From NCBI GenBank assembly GCA_023411395.1, contig JAEYOV010000078.1, positions 1 through 44,150 of the forward strand: DNA of 44,150 nt, written 5' to 3'. The notes under the pieces were generated by a model, which made no database searches, was not told the DNA's origin, and saw nothing but the letters and a program-made list of their open reading frames with translations. This stretch comes from Bacillota bacterium (lineage in GTDB: Bacteria > Bacillota > Clostridia > Christensenellales > Aristaeellaceae). Below are positions 30,792 through 39,316 of this stretch, one piece after another; the first letter of the stretch is position 1; every line of letters begins with the position of its first letter. The position numbers and the translations under genes were made by a program.

Positions 30792-31997
30792 ATGGAGGAT
30801 TTTTTCAAGCGGGTACGCAACTGGAACATGAAACTGAACGATATCCCCCGGCGGCTGACCCTGATTGCGCTGGTGCTTGGCATTTGCTTTGTGGCGCTGA
30901 AGCTGCTGCCCCTTTGCTGGCCCTTTGTGCTGGCGCTGCTGTTCGCCATGCTCATGGATCCGTTGGTAAGGCTTTTGCGCCGTGCGTTTTCCAAAATCCG
31001 CTTAGGCAACCGTCTTGCCACCATAATGGGCATGCTGCTTGTGTTTGGCTTGCTGGGCTGGGGAATGCGGGCTATTTTGGGGCGGCTGTTGAAAGAGCTG
31101 GTGGCACTGGCCCGGGCCACGCCCAGCCTTTTGATGTCTCTTGGCGACAATGTTACCGGCTGGGTGACCGACCTGAGCCAGCGGTATGCGGATGTGCTGC
31201 CGGAAAACCTGATGGAGATCACCAGAACGACACTGACCGAAATCAACAAGACATTGGTGAGCCTGGCTACCGGCATATCCCGCACCATCGCCACGGGAGC
31301 CTGGGCAACCGCCATGTCTGTCCCGGTCGTGCTGTTGTCCATTGTACTGACCATTATGGCGACCTATTACCTGAGCAGCGACCGGGAGCGTATTTTTGCC
31401 TTTTTTCACAGAACCTTCCCGGCGGGGATGATCCGCAAAAGCATGCTGCTCAAGCGCGATATCTTCAAGGCGCTTTTCGGGCAGATCAAATCCCAGTTGT
31501 TGGTTTCCCTTCTGATTACTTTGGTTGTCACCGGCGGCCTGGTGATACAGCGCAAACCCTACGCGCTGCTGCTGGGGCTGCTCATCGGCGTAACCGATGC
31601 CCTGCCCGTGCTGGGCGCGGGGCTTTTTCTCATCCCCTGGTCATTGATTGGCTTTGTGACGGCGGATACTGCCACCGGTGTGGGCATGGCGCTTTTGTAT
31701 GTGGCGGTTGTGGTAACAAGACAGATTGCCGAGCCCCGCATCGTAGGCAAGAGCCTGGGCCTGTACCCTTTGGCCACCATGATGTCCATGTACGCAGGCT
31801 TTCAGATTACCGGCGGAGTCCTGGGCTTACTGCTTGGCCCTATTCTGCTGAACCTTTGCAAGGTGGTTCTGCAGGCCGACAGAGCCGGCGCGCAGACGCC
31901 CCCTGCCCCGCCCCGGCTGAAGTTTTCCTTCAAGCGCAAGATCAAGGAAGCGCAGAGCGAACCGGATAACCCAGAAGCGTCAAAGCGGGAAGAATAG
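30792..31997 (+). CDS. AI-2E/YtvI-family membrane protein
   Basis: The protein (401 residues from ATG 30792) has the AI-2E transporter family plan: two N-terminal helices (about 16-55), a third helix, a long partly amphipathic region (about 95-150), and a C-terminal group of helices. The signature is GLLIGVTDALPVLGAGLFLIP (family form GxxDxxPxxGxG). In spore formers the closest group is YtvI, annotated as a sporulation integral membrane protein; I favour this, but the sequence does not prove it. GGGAGG is too close to the first ATG (30789), so the second ATG is preferred. Confidence 0.82.
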   Translation: MEDFFKRVRNWNMKLNDIPRRLTLIALVLGICFVALKLLPLCWPFVLALLFAMLMDPLVRLLRRAFSKIRLGNRLATIMGMLLVFGLLGWGMRAILGRLLKELVALARATPSLLMSLGDNVTGWVTDLSQRYADVLPENLMEITRTTLTEINKTLVSLATGISRTIATGAWATAMSVPVVLLSIVLTIMATYYLSSDRERIFAFFHRTFPAGMIRKSMLLKRDIFKALFGQIKSQLLVSLLITLVVTGGLVIQRKPYALLLGLLIGVTDALPVLGAGLFLIPWSLIGFVTADTATGVGMALLYVAVVVTRQIAEPRIVGKSLGLYPLATMMSMYAGFQITGGVLGLLLGPILLNLCKVVLQADRAGAQTPPAPPRLKFSFKRKIKEAQSEPDNPEASKREE

Positions 31998-32020
31998 CGC
32001 ATCCGGAAAGGGGTTTGTGA

Positions 32021-32782
32021 ATGCCCAGCCTGGAAGTCTATCACAGCAGCCTCAGCTACTCCTACGCGCCGGGGGTATTCCCTTCTCTTGAGTGTTTGAA
32101 AAACAGGCCCGACGCCGCCCGGCGGCTGCTTGTGCACAGCCAGAGCGGCAAAAACGAAGGCGTCCGTACACTTCAAAATCTTTGTGAAAGCCTGCATATC
32201 CGGGTGGAGGAAGCAGACCGGGCTTTGGGCCGCATCTCCGGAAAAGAAAACTGCTATGCTGCCGTGGTTTTTGAGAAGTTTCAGGGCAACCTGTCTCTGG
32301 ACGGATCCCATGTGGTGCTCCATCACCCATCCGACGCAGGCAACCTGGGTACGATCCTGCGCACCGCGCTGGGCTTTCAAATGACGAATATCGCCATCAT
32401 CCGTCCGGCGGCCGACATTTTTGATCCCAAAGTAATACGGGCCAGCATGGGTGCGCTGTTTTCCCTGCAGGTGAAGCACTTTGACACGTTCGAAAAGTAC
32501 CGGGATGCTTATCCCCGCCATGCGCTGTACCCCTTCATGCTGGATGGTTCCTGCTCTCTTTTGGAGGCGGCGGAATGCCCGAAAGCGCCCTATGCCCTGG
32601 TGTTCGGCAACGAGGGCAGCGGCCTTGATCCCTCCTTCGCAAGGCTGGGGCAGGCGGTTCGCATCCCCCACAGCGATAAAATCGATTCCCTGAACCTGTC
32701 GGTGGCGGCAGCCATCGGCATGTACGCGTTTTCAAGCTGGGAGGAAGAAGCATGTACGAAGAAATCACAAAAAGCATATTAG
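32021..32782 (+). CDS. TrmH/SpoU-family RNA 2'-O-methyltransferase
   Basis: The 253-residue protein has the three SPOUT knot motifs: DAGNLGTILRTALGF (motif 1 with the catalytic arginine), ALVFGNEGSGL (motif 2) and IPHSDKIDSLNLSVAAAIGM (motif 3). It methylates a ribose in tRNA or rRNA using S-adenosylmethionine. The N-terminal 90 residues are divergent from RlmB and do not look like the usual L30e-type domain. The 3' end overlaps the YwlG gene by 31 bases, implying co-translation. Confidence 0.9.
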   Translation: MPSLEVYHSSLSYSYAPGVFPSLECLKNRPDAARRLLVHSQSGKNEGVRTLQNLCESLHIRVEEADRALGRISGKENCYAAVVFEKFQGNLSLDGSHVVLHHPSDAGNLGTILRTALGFQMTNIAIIRPAADIFDPKVIRASMGALFSLQVKHFDTFEKYRDAYPRHALYPFMLDGSCSLLEAAECPKAPYALVFGNEGSGLDPSFARLGQAVRIPHSDKIDSLNLSVAAAIGMYAFSSWEEEACTKKSQKAY

Positions 32783-33291
32783 AAGCCGTGGCGTTTTTGA
32801 AGCGGCAGGGCCGGCTGCAGGACGGAGCCATGGTGGTGCTGGGCTGCTCCACCAGTGAAGTGATGGGGGAGCGCATAGGCCGCGGCAGCGTTCCGGAATT
32901 GGGCGAACATATTGCCCGGGCCATGTGGGAAGCCTGCCGGGACAACCTACTCGTTCCCGCTTTCCAGTGCTGCGAGCACCTGAACCGCGCTTTGGTGATG
33001 GAGCGGGAGGAAATTTACAAACGAAACCTGATCCAGGTGCACGCCATCCCCCAGCCCAAGGCGGGCGGCAGCGTTCCCGCTGCGGCCTGGAGGCTGCTCA
33101 CCCATCCCGGGCTGGCCCAGTCTGTTCAGGCTGATGCGGCCATCGATATTGGGGATACGCTGGTGGGCATGCACATCCGCCCCGTGGCGGTGCCGCTGCG
33201 CATGGAAATGCATTGCATCGGCCAGGCCAATCTGGTGCTGGCTTATTCACGTCTGCCTTATACGGGCGGCCCGAGAGCGGTGTATGAATAA
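32752..33291 (+). CDS. ywlG: YwlG/UPF0340 family protein (TIGR01440)
   Basis: The 179-residue protein matches the UPF0340 family: VVLGCSTSEVMGERIGRGSV (about 28-47), FQCCEHLNRALV and a GSVPAAAW segment. The structure of a relative is a Rossmann-like fold; the biochemical role is unknown. In many Firmicutes it lies near glyA and upp, which is not the case here. It overlaps trmH by 31 bases and ends the cyclase operon. The start at 32752 has GGAGGAAGAAGC upstream within trmH. Confidence 0.85.
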   Translation: MYEEITKSILEAVAFLKRQGRLQDGAMVVLGCSTSEVMGERIGRGSVPELGEHIARAMWEACRDNLLVPAFQCCEHLNRALVMEREEIYKRNLIQVHAIPQPKAGGSVPAAAWRLLTHPGLAQSVQADAAIDIGDTLVGMHIRPVAVPLRMEMHCIGQANLVLAYSRLPYTGGPRAVYE

Positions 33292-33430
33292 GCAGAATTG
33301 CGGAAGAAGGATGTGTTAAATTCCTTTACAAGAGCTGTCCCTTCGTGATACGCTATAGACGTTGTGTAAAAAAAAGTAGAAGCGGCGCGAAAAAGAGAGA
33401 ACGCGCCCGGCATGCACAGGAGGGATGCGC

Positions 33431-35068
33431 ATGGGTTGGTTGGATGCCTTTACGCTGTTCGGCGGGTTGGGGTTGTTCCTTTTCGGCATGAAAATGATGG
33501 GCGAAGGGCTGGAAAGGGCCGCCGGCAAAGGCCTTCAGCGCCTGCTCAACGCACTGACGAGCAACCGGCTCCTGGCCATGATCGTAGGCATTGGCATAAC
33601 GGCCGTCATTCAGAGCTCCAGCGCCACCACGGTAATGGTGGTAGGTTTTGTCAATGCAAGCCTTCTTTCTTTGGGACAAGCCATCGGGGTCATTATGGGC
33701 GCCAACATCGGCACCACGGTCACAGCGCTATTGCTGTCCGTAAAGCTCGATTTTGGCGTCATTTTTGCCAGTGTCGGCATGGTGCTGATTTTCGCCGGGC
33801 GCAAAGAGAAAATCCGGCAGACAGGCAACATATTAATGGGACTTGGCATTCTGTTTATCGGCATGAACACCATGTCACATGCCATGGCGCCGCTCAAGGA
33901 GTGGGATGCCTTCCGCACATTGATGATCGGCATCAGCAATCCCGTTCTGGGCGTGCTGGTAGGCGCAGGCATCACCGCCATCATCCAATCCAGCTCCGCT
34001 TCGGTGGGTATTCTGCAGGCGCTGGCTTTGCAGGGCCTCATTGGCATGGATGGCGCCATCTTTATCCTGTTCGGCCAGAACATAGGCACCTGCGTCACGG
34101 CGCTCATTGCTTCCGCCGGTACCAACCACACAGCCAAACGCGCCGCGGTGGTCCACCTTTTGTTCAATGTCATTGGTTCTGCATTATTCATCGCCCTGGC
34201 AATGACGTTTCCTATGGCAAACTGGGTCACGAACCTTGCGCCCGACAACATACGTCTGCAAATTGCCTTCACCCATGTGTTTTTCAATATTGGGACGACT
34301 GTCATCCTGCTTCCGCTGGCCCGCGTTCTGGAAAAGGCGGCCTGGATCTTTGTCCGGGGCGTGGACGAGCCGAAGGAAGCCATGCGCATGACCCATTTTG
34401 ACAGCCGTCTATTGGCCACGCCCCCCATCGCCGTCAGCCAATTGTTCAAAGAAGTGGTGCGCATGGGAGAACTGGCCGACCGCAATTTCAAAGCTGCCAT
34501 GCGCTGTTTCCTGGATGAGGATCTGGCTGCCGCCAAGCAAGTGAATGATACCGAGGATGTGCTGGATTACCTGAACCAGGAGATCACCACCTATCTGGTG
34601 GAGGTAAAAGCGCTGGATCTGGATGACCGGGATTTGCATATGGTAGGTTCCCTGTTCCATGTGGTAAACGATTTCGAGCGCATCGGCGATCATAGCATCA
34701 ACATATTGGAAGCCGCGCAAAAGCGCGCGGAAGAAAAGATCAAGTTTTCCTCCAAGGCCGAGCAGGAGCTTGCCGGCATGCATGCCCGGGTCGCCCACAT
34801 GGTGGACCAGGCACTGCATATTTTTTCACGCCAGTTGACCAACCCGGATGTACTGGCCGGCATTGAAAACGAGGAGCAGGCCGTGGACGACCTGACCGCG
34901 GCGCTCAGGGAACACCATGTGGATCGGCTCAAAAACCGCAAATGCTCCGCACGCAACGGCATGCTCTACCTGGATATGCTCACCAACCTGGAGCGCATCG
35001 CCGACCATGCCAACAACATTGCCGGTTCCGTGGACAAGCCCCATGGGGCAAGCGTGTGGATCCAATAA
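33431..35068 (+). CDS. Na+/phosphate cotransporter with C-terminal PhoU domain
   Basis: The protein (545 residues) has two inverted Na/Pi repeats, each with the QSSS motif: IQSSSATTVMVVGF (about 58-71) and IQSSSASVGILQAL. These are followed by GANIGTT and GQNIGTC. Residues about 335-540 form a PhoU-like helical domain (VNDFERIGDHSINI, NLERIADHANNIA). It imports phosphate with sodium, or protects against excess phosphate export. ATG 33431 was preferred to 33425 because AGGAGG is 7 bases before it and only 1 base before the other. Confidence 0.93.
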   Translation: MGWLDAFTLFGGLGLFLFGMKMMGEGLERAAGKGLQRLLNALTSNRLLAMIVGIGITAVIQSSSATTVMVVGFVNASLLSLGQAIGVIMGANIGTTVTALLLSVKLDFGVIFASVGMVLIFAGRKEKIRQTGNILMGLGILFIGMNTMSHAMAPLKEWDAFRTLMIGISNPVLGVLVGAGITAIIQSSSASVGILQALALQGLIGMDGAIFILFGQNIGTCVTALIASAGTNHTAKRAAVVHLLFNVIGSALFIALAMTFPMANWVTNLAPDNIRLQIAFTHVFFNIGTTVILLPLARVLEKAAWIFVRGVDEPKEAMRMTHFDSRLLATPPIAVSQLFKEVVRMGELADRNFKAAMRCFLDEDLAAAKQVNDTEDVLDYLNQEITTYLVEVKALDLDDRDLHMVGSLFHVVNDFERIGDHSINILEAAQKRAEEKIKFSSKAEQELAGMHARVAHMVDQALHIFSRQLTNPDVLAGIENEEQAVDDLTAALREHHVDRLKNRKCSARNGMLYLDMLTNLERIADHANNIAGSVDKPHGASVWIQ

Positions 35069-35253
35069 ATCGTCCCGGCAAAGCCGGGCGAGACGATTAC
35101 AAGCGAGGGGGAACCGCAGTACCCCCTCGTTGCTCTCCCAGGATGATAAAGATGAAAAGCCTGCCCCTTCCGCTACACAATCTGTATGGAATGAGCAGGC
35201 GCGCTTGATTCTCAAGAATAGGGATTCCAAAGGGATGAAATCCCCTTGACGTT
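35066..35253. repeat. Dispersed hairpins between the Na/Pi and DUF378 genes
   Basis: CGTCCCGGC-AAA-GCCGGGCGAGACG (35071-35095), a GCGAGGGGGAACCGCAGTACCCCCTCGT-like element (about 35104-35131), and ATTCCAAAGGGATGAAATCCCCTTG (35223-35249, a copy of the CCAAAGGG module). No gene is seen. Confidence 0.6.
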
Positions 35254-35255
35254 CC

Positions 35256-35471
35256 TTATTCCGTTTTCTCCACATGATCCCGATCCCTGTCCTTGAACAA
35301 GAGGGAAATGCACCACAGCCCGGCCGCACCTACCAGCGTATAGATGATGCGGCTGACCGTAGCCCCCTGCCCGCCGAACAGATAGGCCACCAAGTCAAAT
35401 TGAAAAATACCTACCAACGCCCAGTTGATGGCGCCGATAATCACCAGCAGCAGGGCAATGCGATCCACCAT
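35256..35471 (-). CDS. DUF378 family membrane protein (YuzA-like)
   Basis: The protein of 71 residues has two membrane helices and the family pattern DRIALLLVIIGAINWALVGI near the start, then RIIYTLVGAAGLWCI. DUF378/YuzA proteins are small membrane proteins of unknown role. The ATG at 35471 gives the usual family start; GTG at 35483 is possible. The upstream GCATA-N18-CATACTG sequence is a close match to a forespore promoter and suggests expression during sporulation. Confidence 0.85.
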   Translation of the reverse strand: MVDRIALLLVIIGAINWALVGIFQFDLVAYLFGGQGATVSRIIYTLVGAAGLWCISLLFKDRDRDHVEKTE

Positions 35472-35501
35472 GCTCTCACGCACCTTTCCTTGTTTTGCTT
35501 A

Positions 35502-35531
35502 CAGTATGCACCCCCTTGCATCCGCCTATGC
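35502..35531 (-). promoter_or_regulatory. Forespore-type promoter of the DUF378 gene
   Basis: On the minus strand: GCATA (35531-35527), 18-base spacer, CATACTG (35508-35502). The -35 and spacing are perfect; the -10 has one mismatch to CATNHTA. Confidence 0.6.
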
Positions 35532-35576
35532 AGTTATTTTGAAAGATTTTCTATTTCAGCCCGGCAGGCACCCTGC

Positions 35577-36593
35577 TCAACGTGAGGCAAAACCGACCTT
35601 CCTGTAAACCTTGCGCAGTGTTTTTTGCGCCAGTGCCTGGGCACGCTCAGCATTGAGGTTCATCACCTTCAAGATGTATTCCTTGTCGGCGATGAGCCTG
35701 TCGAACTCTTTTTGAACGGGCGACAGCGTTTCGATCACGGCCTCCGCCGTGCGCTCCTTCAGCACGCCGTAACCCTGGCCATCAAGCTCCGCCTCCAGGG
35801 CTTTAATCTCCCCGCCGCCCAGGGCGCTTAGTATGCTCATAAGGTTCGAAACCCCCGGCTTCTCCTCCGGATCGTAGCGTATGCTCCCTTCGCTGTCCGT
35901 TACCGCCCGGCGGATCTTCTTGCGGATCACATCGGGCTTGTCGAGGATGGCGATGTAGGTGTCCTCCGGATCGGACTTGGACATCTTGCGGGCAGGCTCC
36001 TGCAGGCTCATGATCCGGCTGCCCAGTTTGGGAATATACGGTTCCGGCACGGTAAACACATCGCCATACACACCGTTGAAGCGGGTGGCAACATCACGGC
36101 ACAGCTCTACGTGCTGCTTCTGATCCGAGCCTACAGGCACCAGGTTCGTCTGATACAGCAGGATATCTGCCGCCATGAGCACGGGATAGGTAAAAAGCCC
36201 GGCGCTGATGCTTTCCTCATGCCTTGCCGATTTGTCCTTGAATTGGGTCATCCGGTTCAATTCTCCCATATAGGTGAAGCAGCTCAACACCCAACTGAGT
36301 TCCGCATGGGCGCTGACATAGCTCTGGCAATAGATCAGGTTCTTGTCCGGGTTCAGCCCGCAGGCGATATAGGTGGCGACCAGCTCGTTGCAGCGGCGGC
36401 GAAGCGCGGCCGGGTCCTGCCTAAGCGTGATGGCGTGCATATCCACCACGCAGTACAGGCAGTCGTAATCGTCCTGCAGCGCGCGGAAATTGCGCAGCGC
36501 CCCGATATAGTTGCCGATGGTCAGCGTGCCCGAGGGCTGGATGCCTGAAAAGATGACCGGCCTTTTTTCCTGTTGGGGAAGGGACTGTTCCAT
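35577..36593 (-). CDS. trpS: Tryptophanyl-tRNA synthetase
   Basis: TrpRS charges tRNA-Trp. From ATG 36593 the protein has 338 residues, the normal bacterial length. It has the class I motifs SGIQPSGTLTIGNYIGAL (about 12-29, HIGH equivalent TIGN) and KMSKSD (KMSKS loop). The start is fixed by AAGGAGG 8 bases upstream; the frame that continues to 36791 runs through the T-box leader and is not translated. A Trp-specific T-box riboswitch controls it. Confidence 0.96.
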   Translation of the reverse strand: MEQSLPQQEKRPVIFSGIQPSGTLTIGNYIGALRNFRALQDDYDCLYCVVDMHAITLRQDPAALRRRCNELVATYIACGLNPDKNLIYCQSYVSAHAELSWVLSCFTYMGELNRMTQFKDKSARHEESISAGLFTYPVLMAADILLYQTNLVPVGSDQKQHVELCRDVATRFNGVYGDVFTVPEPYIPKLGSRIMSLQEPARKMSKSDPEDTYIAILDKPDVIRKKIRRAVTDSEGSIRYDPEEKPGVSNLMSILSALGGGEIKALEAELDGQGYGVLKERTAEAVIETLSPVQKEFDRLIADKEYILKVMNLNAERAQALAQKTLRKVYRKVGFASR

Positions 36594-36881
36594 GGAATGA
36601 ACCTCCTTGATATTGGGTGCGGGCACAAAAAAAGCAGCCGTTCCCCTTATATTGGGGACAGTTGCCTGCGGTGCCACCCCGGTTGGCGCTTTAGCGCCCG
36701 CTCTGCGAAGGCGGTTTCCCGCCCTCCGCCCCATAACGGCGGGCCTCCGTCGCAGCCTACTTCTGTTTTCGGCGCGCCCTCGGGGGCCCATTCACCGCCT
36801 GCAGTCGTACCGGGCTTGCACCCTCCCCGGCTCGCTTTAACCAAACAGGCGGTTACTTCTCCCCTTCATCGGTGTGGAGCC
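36594..36881 (-). promoter_or_regulatory. Trp T-box riboswitch with terminator (trpS leader)
   Basis: Read on the minus strand: stem I with an AGAAGTAA-type segment and GGTGCAAGCCC distal loop, then the specifier loop GGTGAATGGGCCC with codon TGG at 36790-36788. The T-box GGGTGGCACCGC (36679-36668) lies in the antiterminator. The terminator stem GCAGGCAACTGTCCCC / AGGGGAACGGCTGC with seven T follows (36669-36627). Uncharged tRNA-Trp should pair with TGG and prevent termination. The match of specifier and gene is exact. Confidence 0.93.
36627..36669 (-). terminator. Conditional terminator of the Trp T-box
   Basis: GC-rich stem around an AATATA loop followed by TTTTTTT on the minus strand, mutually exclusive with the T-box antiterminator. 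Confidence 0.88.
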
Positions 36882-36910
36882 ATTGTATCATACATGATAT
36901 GGGAAGTAAA
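36882..36910 (-). promoter_or_regulatory. Sigma-A promoter of trpS
   Basis: On the minus strand: TTTACT (36910-36905), 17-base spacer, TACAAT (36887-36882). Confidence 0.55.
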
Positions 36911-37057
36911 TAAAATTGTGGCACCGCGGGCATAAATATATTGAAAAATACACATACAATGATATGGAGCCATCTGAAACCTTTCAGCGATTTTACATAA
37001 AACTTGCCGCCATAATTCGTCAGGAAGCTTATTTATCCGTTCTTTTTCGGGAAGGCC

Positions 37058-37086
37058 TTCTCACTGTATGGAATTTAAGGTATAAT
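37058..37086 (+). promoter_or_regulatory. Sigma-A promoter of the PRPP synthetase gene
   Basis: TTCTCA (37058-37063), 17-base spacer, TATAAT (37081-37086), about 30 bases before the first ATG. The AT-rich stretch 36911-37057 also holds a GCATA-N18-CATACAA sequence (36930-36959) that may be an accidental sporulation-promoter match. Confidence 0.6.
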
Positions 37087-37116
37087 GTCTCCGTCCGAAA
37101 ATGCGTGCGGAAGAGG

Positions 37117-38343
37117 ATGATGGTGTTGACGGATTTCATGAGTGACTGGAACAAGGGCGCGTTTCTGTCCGTTCCTGTGGGGCCTCTGGGGCTGATCGCC
37201 ATGCGGGGGACCGAGGCCCTGGGAGAAAAGGTGAACGCCTGGCTGATGAAGTGGCGTGATCACCAGGAAGCGCAGGAAGAGCAGGAACTGATCACCGCAC
37301 CTGGCTATGGCCGGGGCGACTTCCTCATCAAAGCCTACTGTCCGCGCTTTGGCACGGGCGAAGCCAAGGGCATGCTCAAGGAAAGCGTCCGCGGCTATGA
37401 CATCTACATTCTTTGCGACGTAGGCGCCTACAATTGCACCTACAAAATGTACGGCAGCGACGTGCCCATGTCTCCCGACGACCATTTCCAGGACCTCAAG
37501 CGCATCATCGCCGCCATCGGCGGAAAGGCCAAGCGCATCAACGTCATCATGCCCATGCTCTATGAAGGCCGCCAGCACCGCCGTACCTCCAGGGAAAGCC
37601 TCGACTGTGCCATCGCCCTGCAGGAGCTGGAGCGCATGGGCGTTACCAATATCATCACCTTCGACGCCCATGACAGCCGCGTGGTCAACGCCATCCCCCT
37701 GATCGGCTTTGAAAGCGTCATGCCTTCCTACCAGATTTTCAAGGCGCTTTTGCGTAAGGAAAAGGACCTGACCATCGATAAAAAGCACATGATGATCGTC
37801 AGCCCCGACGAAGGCGCCATTGACCGCAACATTTTCTACTCCTCTGTGCTGGGGGTGGATATGGGCCTATTCTACAAGCGCCGGGATTATACCAGCGTTG
37901 TCAATGGCCGCAACCCCATTATTGCCCACGAATACCTGGGTGATTCGGTGGAAGGCAAAGATGTGTTTGTGGCGGACGACATCATCTCCTCCGGCGAATC
38001 CATCCTGGATCTGGCCAGAGAGCTCAAAAAACGCAAGGCCAACCGCATTTTCGCCTCCGCCACATTCGCCTTTTTTACAGGCGGCCTGAAGGATTTCAAC
38101 GCCGCATATGACGAGGGCACCATCACCAGGGTCATTGCCACCAACCTTACCTACCGCACGCCGGAACTGATAGCCGCGCCCTGGTTCATTGAGGCGGACA
38201 TGAGCAAATACCTGTCCTACATCATTGCCACACTCAACCATGACAGATCATTGAGCAAGCTTTTAAGCCCTTACAACCGCATCAAAGGTCTCCTTTCCAA
38301 ATACAACGAGGAGCAGGCCCAGGCCGGCCTCCGGTTGATATGA
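37117..38343 (+). CDS. prs: Ribose-phosphate pyrophosphokinase (PRPP synthetase), long clostridial form
   Basis: The enzyme makes PRPP from ribose 5-phosphate and ATP for nucleotide, His and Trp synthesis. With the first ATG it has 408 residues, longer than classical Prs (about 315). Recognisable parts are GPLGLIAMRG, YKMYGSDVPMSPDDHFQDLK, QHRRTSRESLD, ITFDAHDSRVVN and the PRPP loop VADDIISSGESILDLA. The N-terminus is uncertain: ATG 37117 abuts GGAAGAGG, so GTG 37123 or ATG 37138 (MSDWNKGAFLSV) may be used. The upstream in-frame codons cover the promoter. The GNAT gene overlaps its stop by 4 bases. Confidence 0.92.
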   Translation: MMVLTDFMSDWNKGAFLSVPVGPLGLIAMRGTEALGEKVNAWLMKWRDHQEAQEEQELITAPGYGRGDFLIKAYCPRFGTGEAKGMLKESVRGYDIYILCDVGAYNCTYKMYGSDVPMSPDDHFQDLKRIIAAIGGKAKRINVIMPMLYEGRQHRRTSRESLDCAIALQELERMGVTNIITFDAHDSRVVNAIPLIGFESVMPSYQIFKALLRKEKDLTIDKKHMMIVSPDEGAIDRNIFYSSVLGVDMGLFYKRRDYTSVVNGRNPIIAHEYLGDSVEGKDVFVADDIISSGESILDLARELKKRKANRIFASATFAFFTGGLKDFNAAYDEGTITRVIATNLTYRTPELIAAPWFIEADMSKYLSYIIATLNHDRSLSKLLSPYNRIKGLLSKYNEEQAQAGLRLI

Positions 38344-38858
38344 GTATGGCGGTACGCGTGATTCGCCCGGCATTGCCGGAGGATATGAATGCATTGCTCA
38401 AGCTGCGCAGGGAATGCTGCCAGCAGGTATACAAGGGTTTTGACGTGTTGTGCAACCTTCAGGATGACCAGGAGTTCGCCGCCACCGTCCGGCAATGGCT
38501 GAACGACCCCGCCATGCGGGTGGCCCTTTTGTATCTGGATGATACGCTGATGGCCTTCTCCGCCTACCGCATGCCTGAACCGGTCTCAGGCGAGATACTC
38601 GACCTGCAGTACCTGCCCAGCGTGGCCCTCCAGGATATCCAGGCGCTGGTGGAAATCATCCTGAAAGAAATGGAAGGCACTGACGCCAGCTACGTGCAGG
38701 TTTGGGTCCTGCGGGACAACCTGCGCGCCCGCTTCCATTACCAGCAGCTTGGCTTCAAGCCTGTGGGAGGCAGCAGGGAAATGATATTGGGAAGCGCCTC
38801 TCTTCCCTCCACCCGGTATGTCTACTGCCTGAAGGAATGCCCGCCGGAATGCATTTGA
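38340..38858 (+). CDS. GNAT-family N-acetyltransferase
   Basis: This 172-residue protein has a GNAT fold: an N-terminal IRPALPEDMNALLKLRREC, a central strand LMAFSAYRMP and a C-terminal DNLRARFHYQQLGFKPVGG acetyl-CoA/last-helix segment. The usual R/QxxGxG/A loop is not clear, so cofactor binding may be atypical. Substrate is unknown. It is coupled to prs by an ATGA overlap (38340-38343), and a terminator follows. ATG 38346 is an alternative start. Confidence 0.8.
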   Translation: MSMAVRVIRPALPEDMNALLKLRRECCQQVYKGFDVLCNLQDDQEFAATVRQWLNDPAMRVALLYLDDTLMAFSAYRMPEPVSGEILDLQYLPSVALQDIQALVEIILKEMEGTDASYVQVWVLRDNLRARFHYQQLGFKPVGGSREMILGSASLPSTRYVYCLKECPPECI

Positions 38859-38870
38859 TTATTGGAACAG

Positions 38871-38908
38871 ACCTGGGAAAGGCGCTTGCCTTTCCCAGGT
38901 TTCTTGTT
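38871..38908 (+). terminator. Terminator of prs-GNAT
   Basis: ACCTGGGAAAGGC-GCTT-GCCTTTCCCAGGT followed by TTCTTGTT. A 13-bp perfect stem. Confidence 0.9.
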
Positions 38909-38979
38909 GTCCGCCCGCATATTCTCCGACAGCCACAGGCAAAATCGTTTGCCTTTCGTCACAGAAATGGAAGAAACTG

Positions 38980-39008
38980 TTGACTTTTTTGAAGAATTAT
39001 CCTAAGAT
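38980..39008 (+). promoter_or_regulatory. Sigma-A promoter of the riboswitch-CAP transcript
   Basis: TTGACT (38980-38985), 17-base spacer, TAAGAT (39003-39008). It gives a leader of about 475 bases. The first 140 bases (39015-39153) precede the aptamers and contain no gene or recognised motif. Confidence 0.6.
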
Positions 39009-39153
39009 ATAGGTGGGAAAGTGTCGGAACAGAAATGGAAATTTGTCCCATTCTCAACGACTTCCTCAAAGAAGGGGGGATCGCCAAAAGAAGCCCGAAT
39101 CACCGTGCGATATTTTTCTTGCCGGTCCATTCCTGAGGAATTCCATTCCTCCC

Positions 39154-39231
39154 AAAGGCAAAACGGGCGAAAGCCCGCGACGCAAAGCTATAGGGTCTAA
39201 ACGGCGAAATGCCGCATGACAGCCAGTTCCC
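39154..39231 (+). promoter_or_regulatory. c-di-GMP-I riboswitch (GEMM-I), copy 1 of 4
   Basis: AAAGGCAAAAC, P2-like stem CGGGC-GAAA-GCCCG, GACGCAAAGC, GGTCTAA, then the stem CGGC...GCCG and GCATGACAGCC: the conserved GEMM-I order. The GAAA tetraloop that docks in the receptor is present. This copy has a GAAAT loop where the others have GCAA. Confidence 0.85.
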
Positions 39232-39233
39232 GC

Positions 39234-39312
39234 AAAGGGCAAAACGGGCGAAAGCCCGCGACGCAAAGCTACAGGGTCTAAACGGCGCAAGCCGCATGAT
39301 TGCCAGCTGCCG
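39234..39312 (+). promoter_or_regulatory. c-di-GMP-I riboswitch (GEMM-I), copy 2 of 4
   Basis: Nearly identical to copy 1 through the CGGGC-GAAA-GCCCG stem and CGCAAAGC; it differs in the second stem loop (GGC-GCAA-GCC) and ends GCATGATTGCC. An 80-base period separates it from copy 1. Confidence 0.85.
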
Positions 39313-39316
39313 TACC

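Noticed and set aside
35577..36791. Longer trpS frame starting at 36791
   Set aside because: The added codons are the T-box specifier and antiterminator region; the ATG at 36593 has a strong ribosome site.
36916..37116. N-terminal extension of the PRPP synthetase
   Set aside because: The extra 67 codons contain the TATAAT promoter box, lack a ribosome site and are more AT-rich than the gene.
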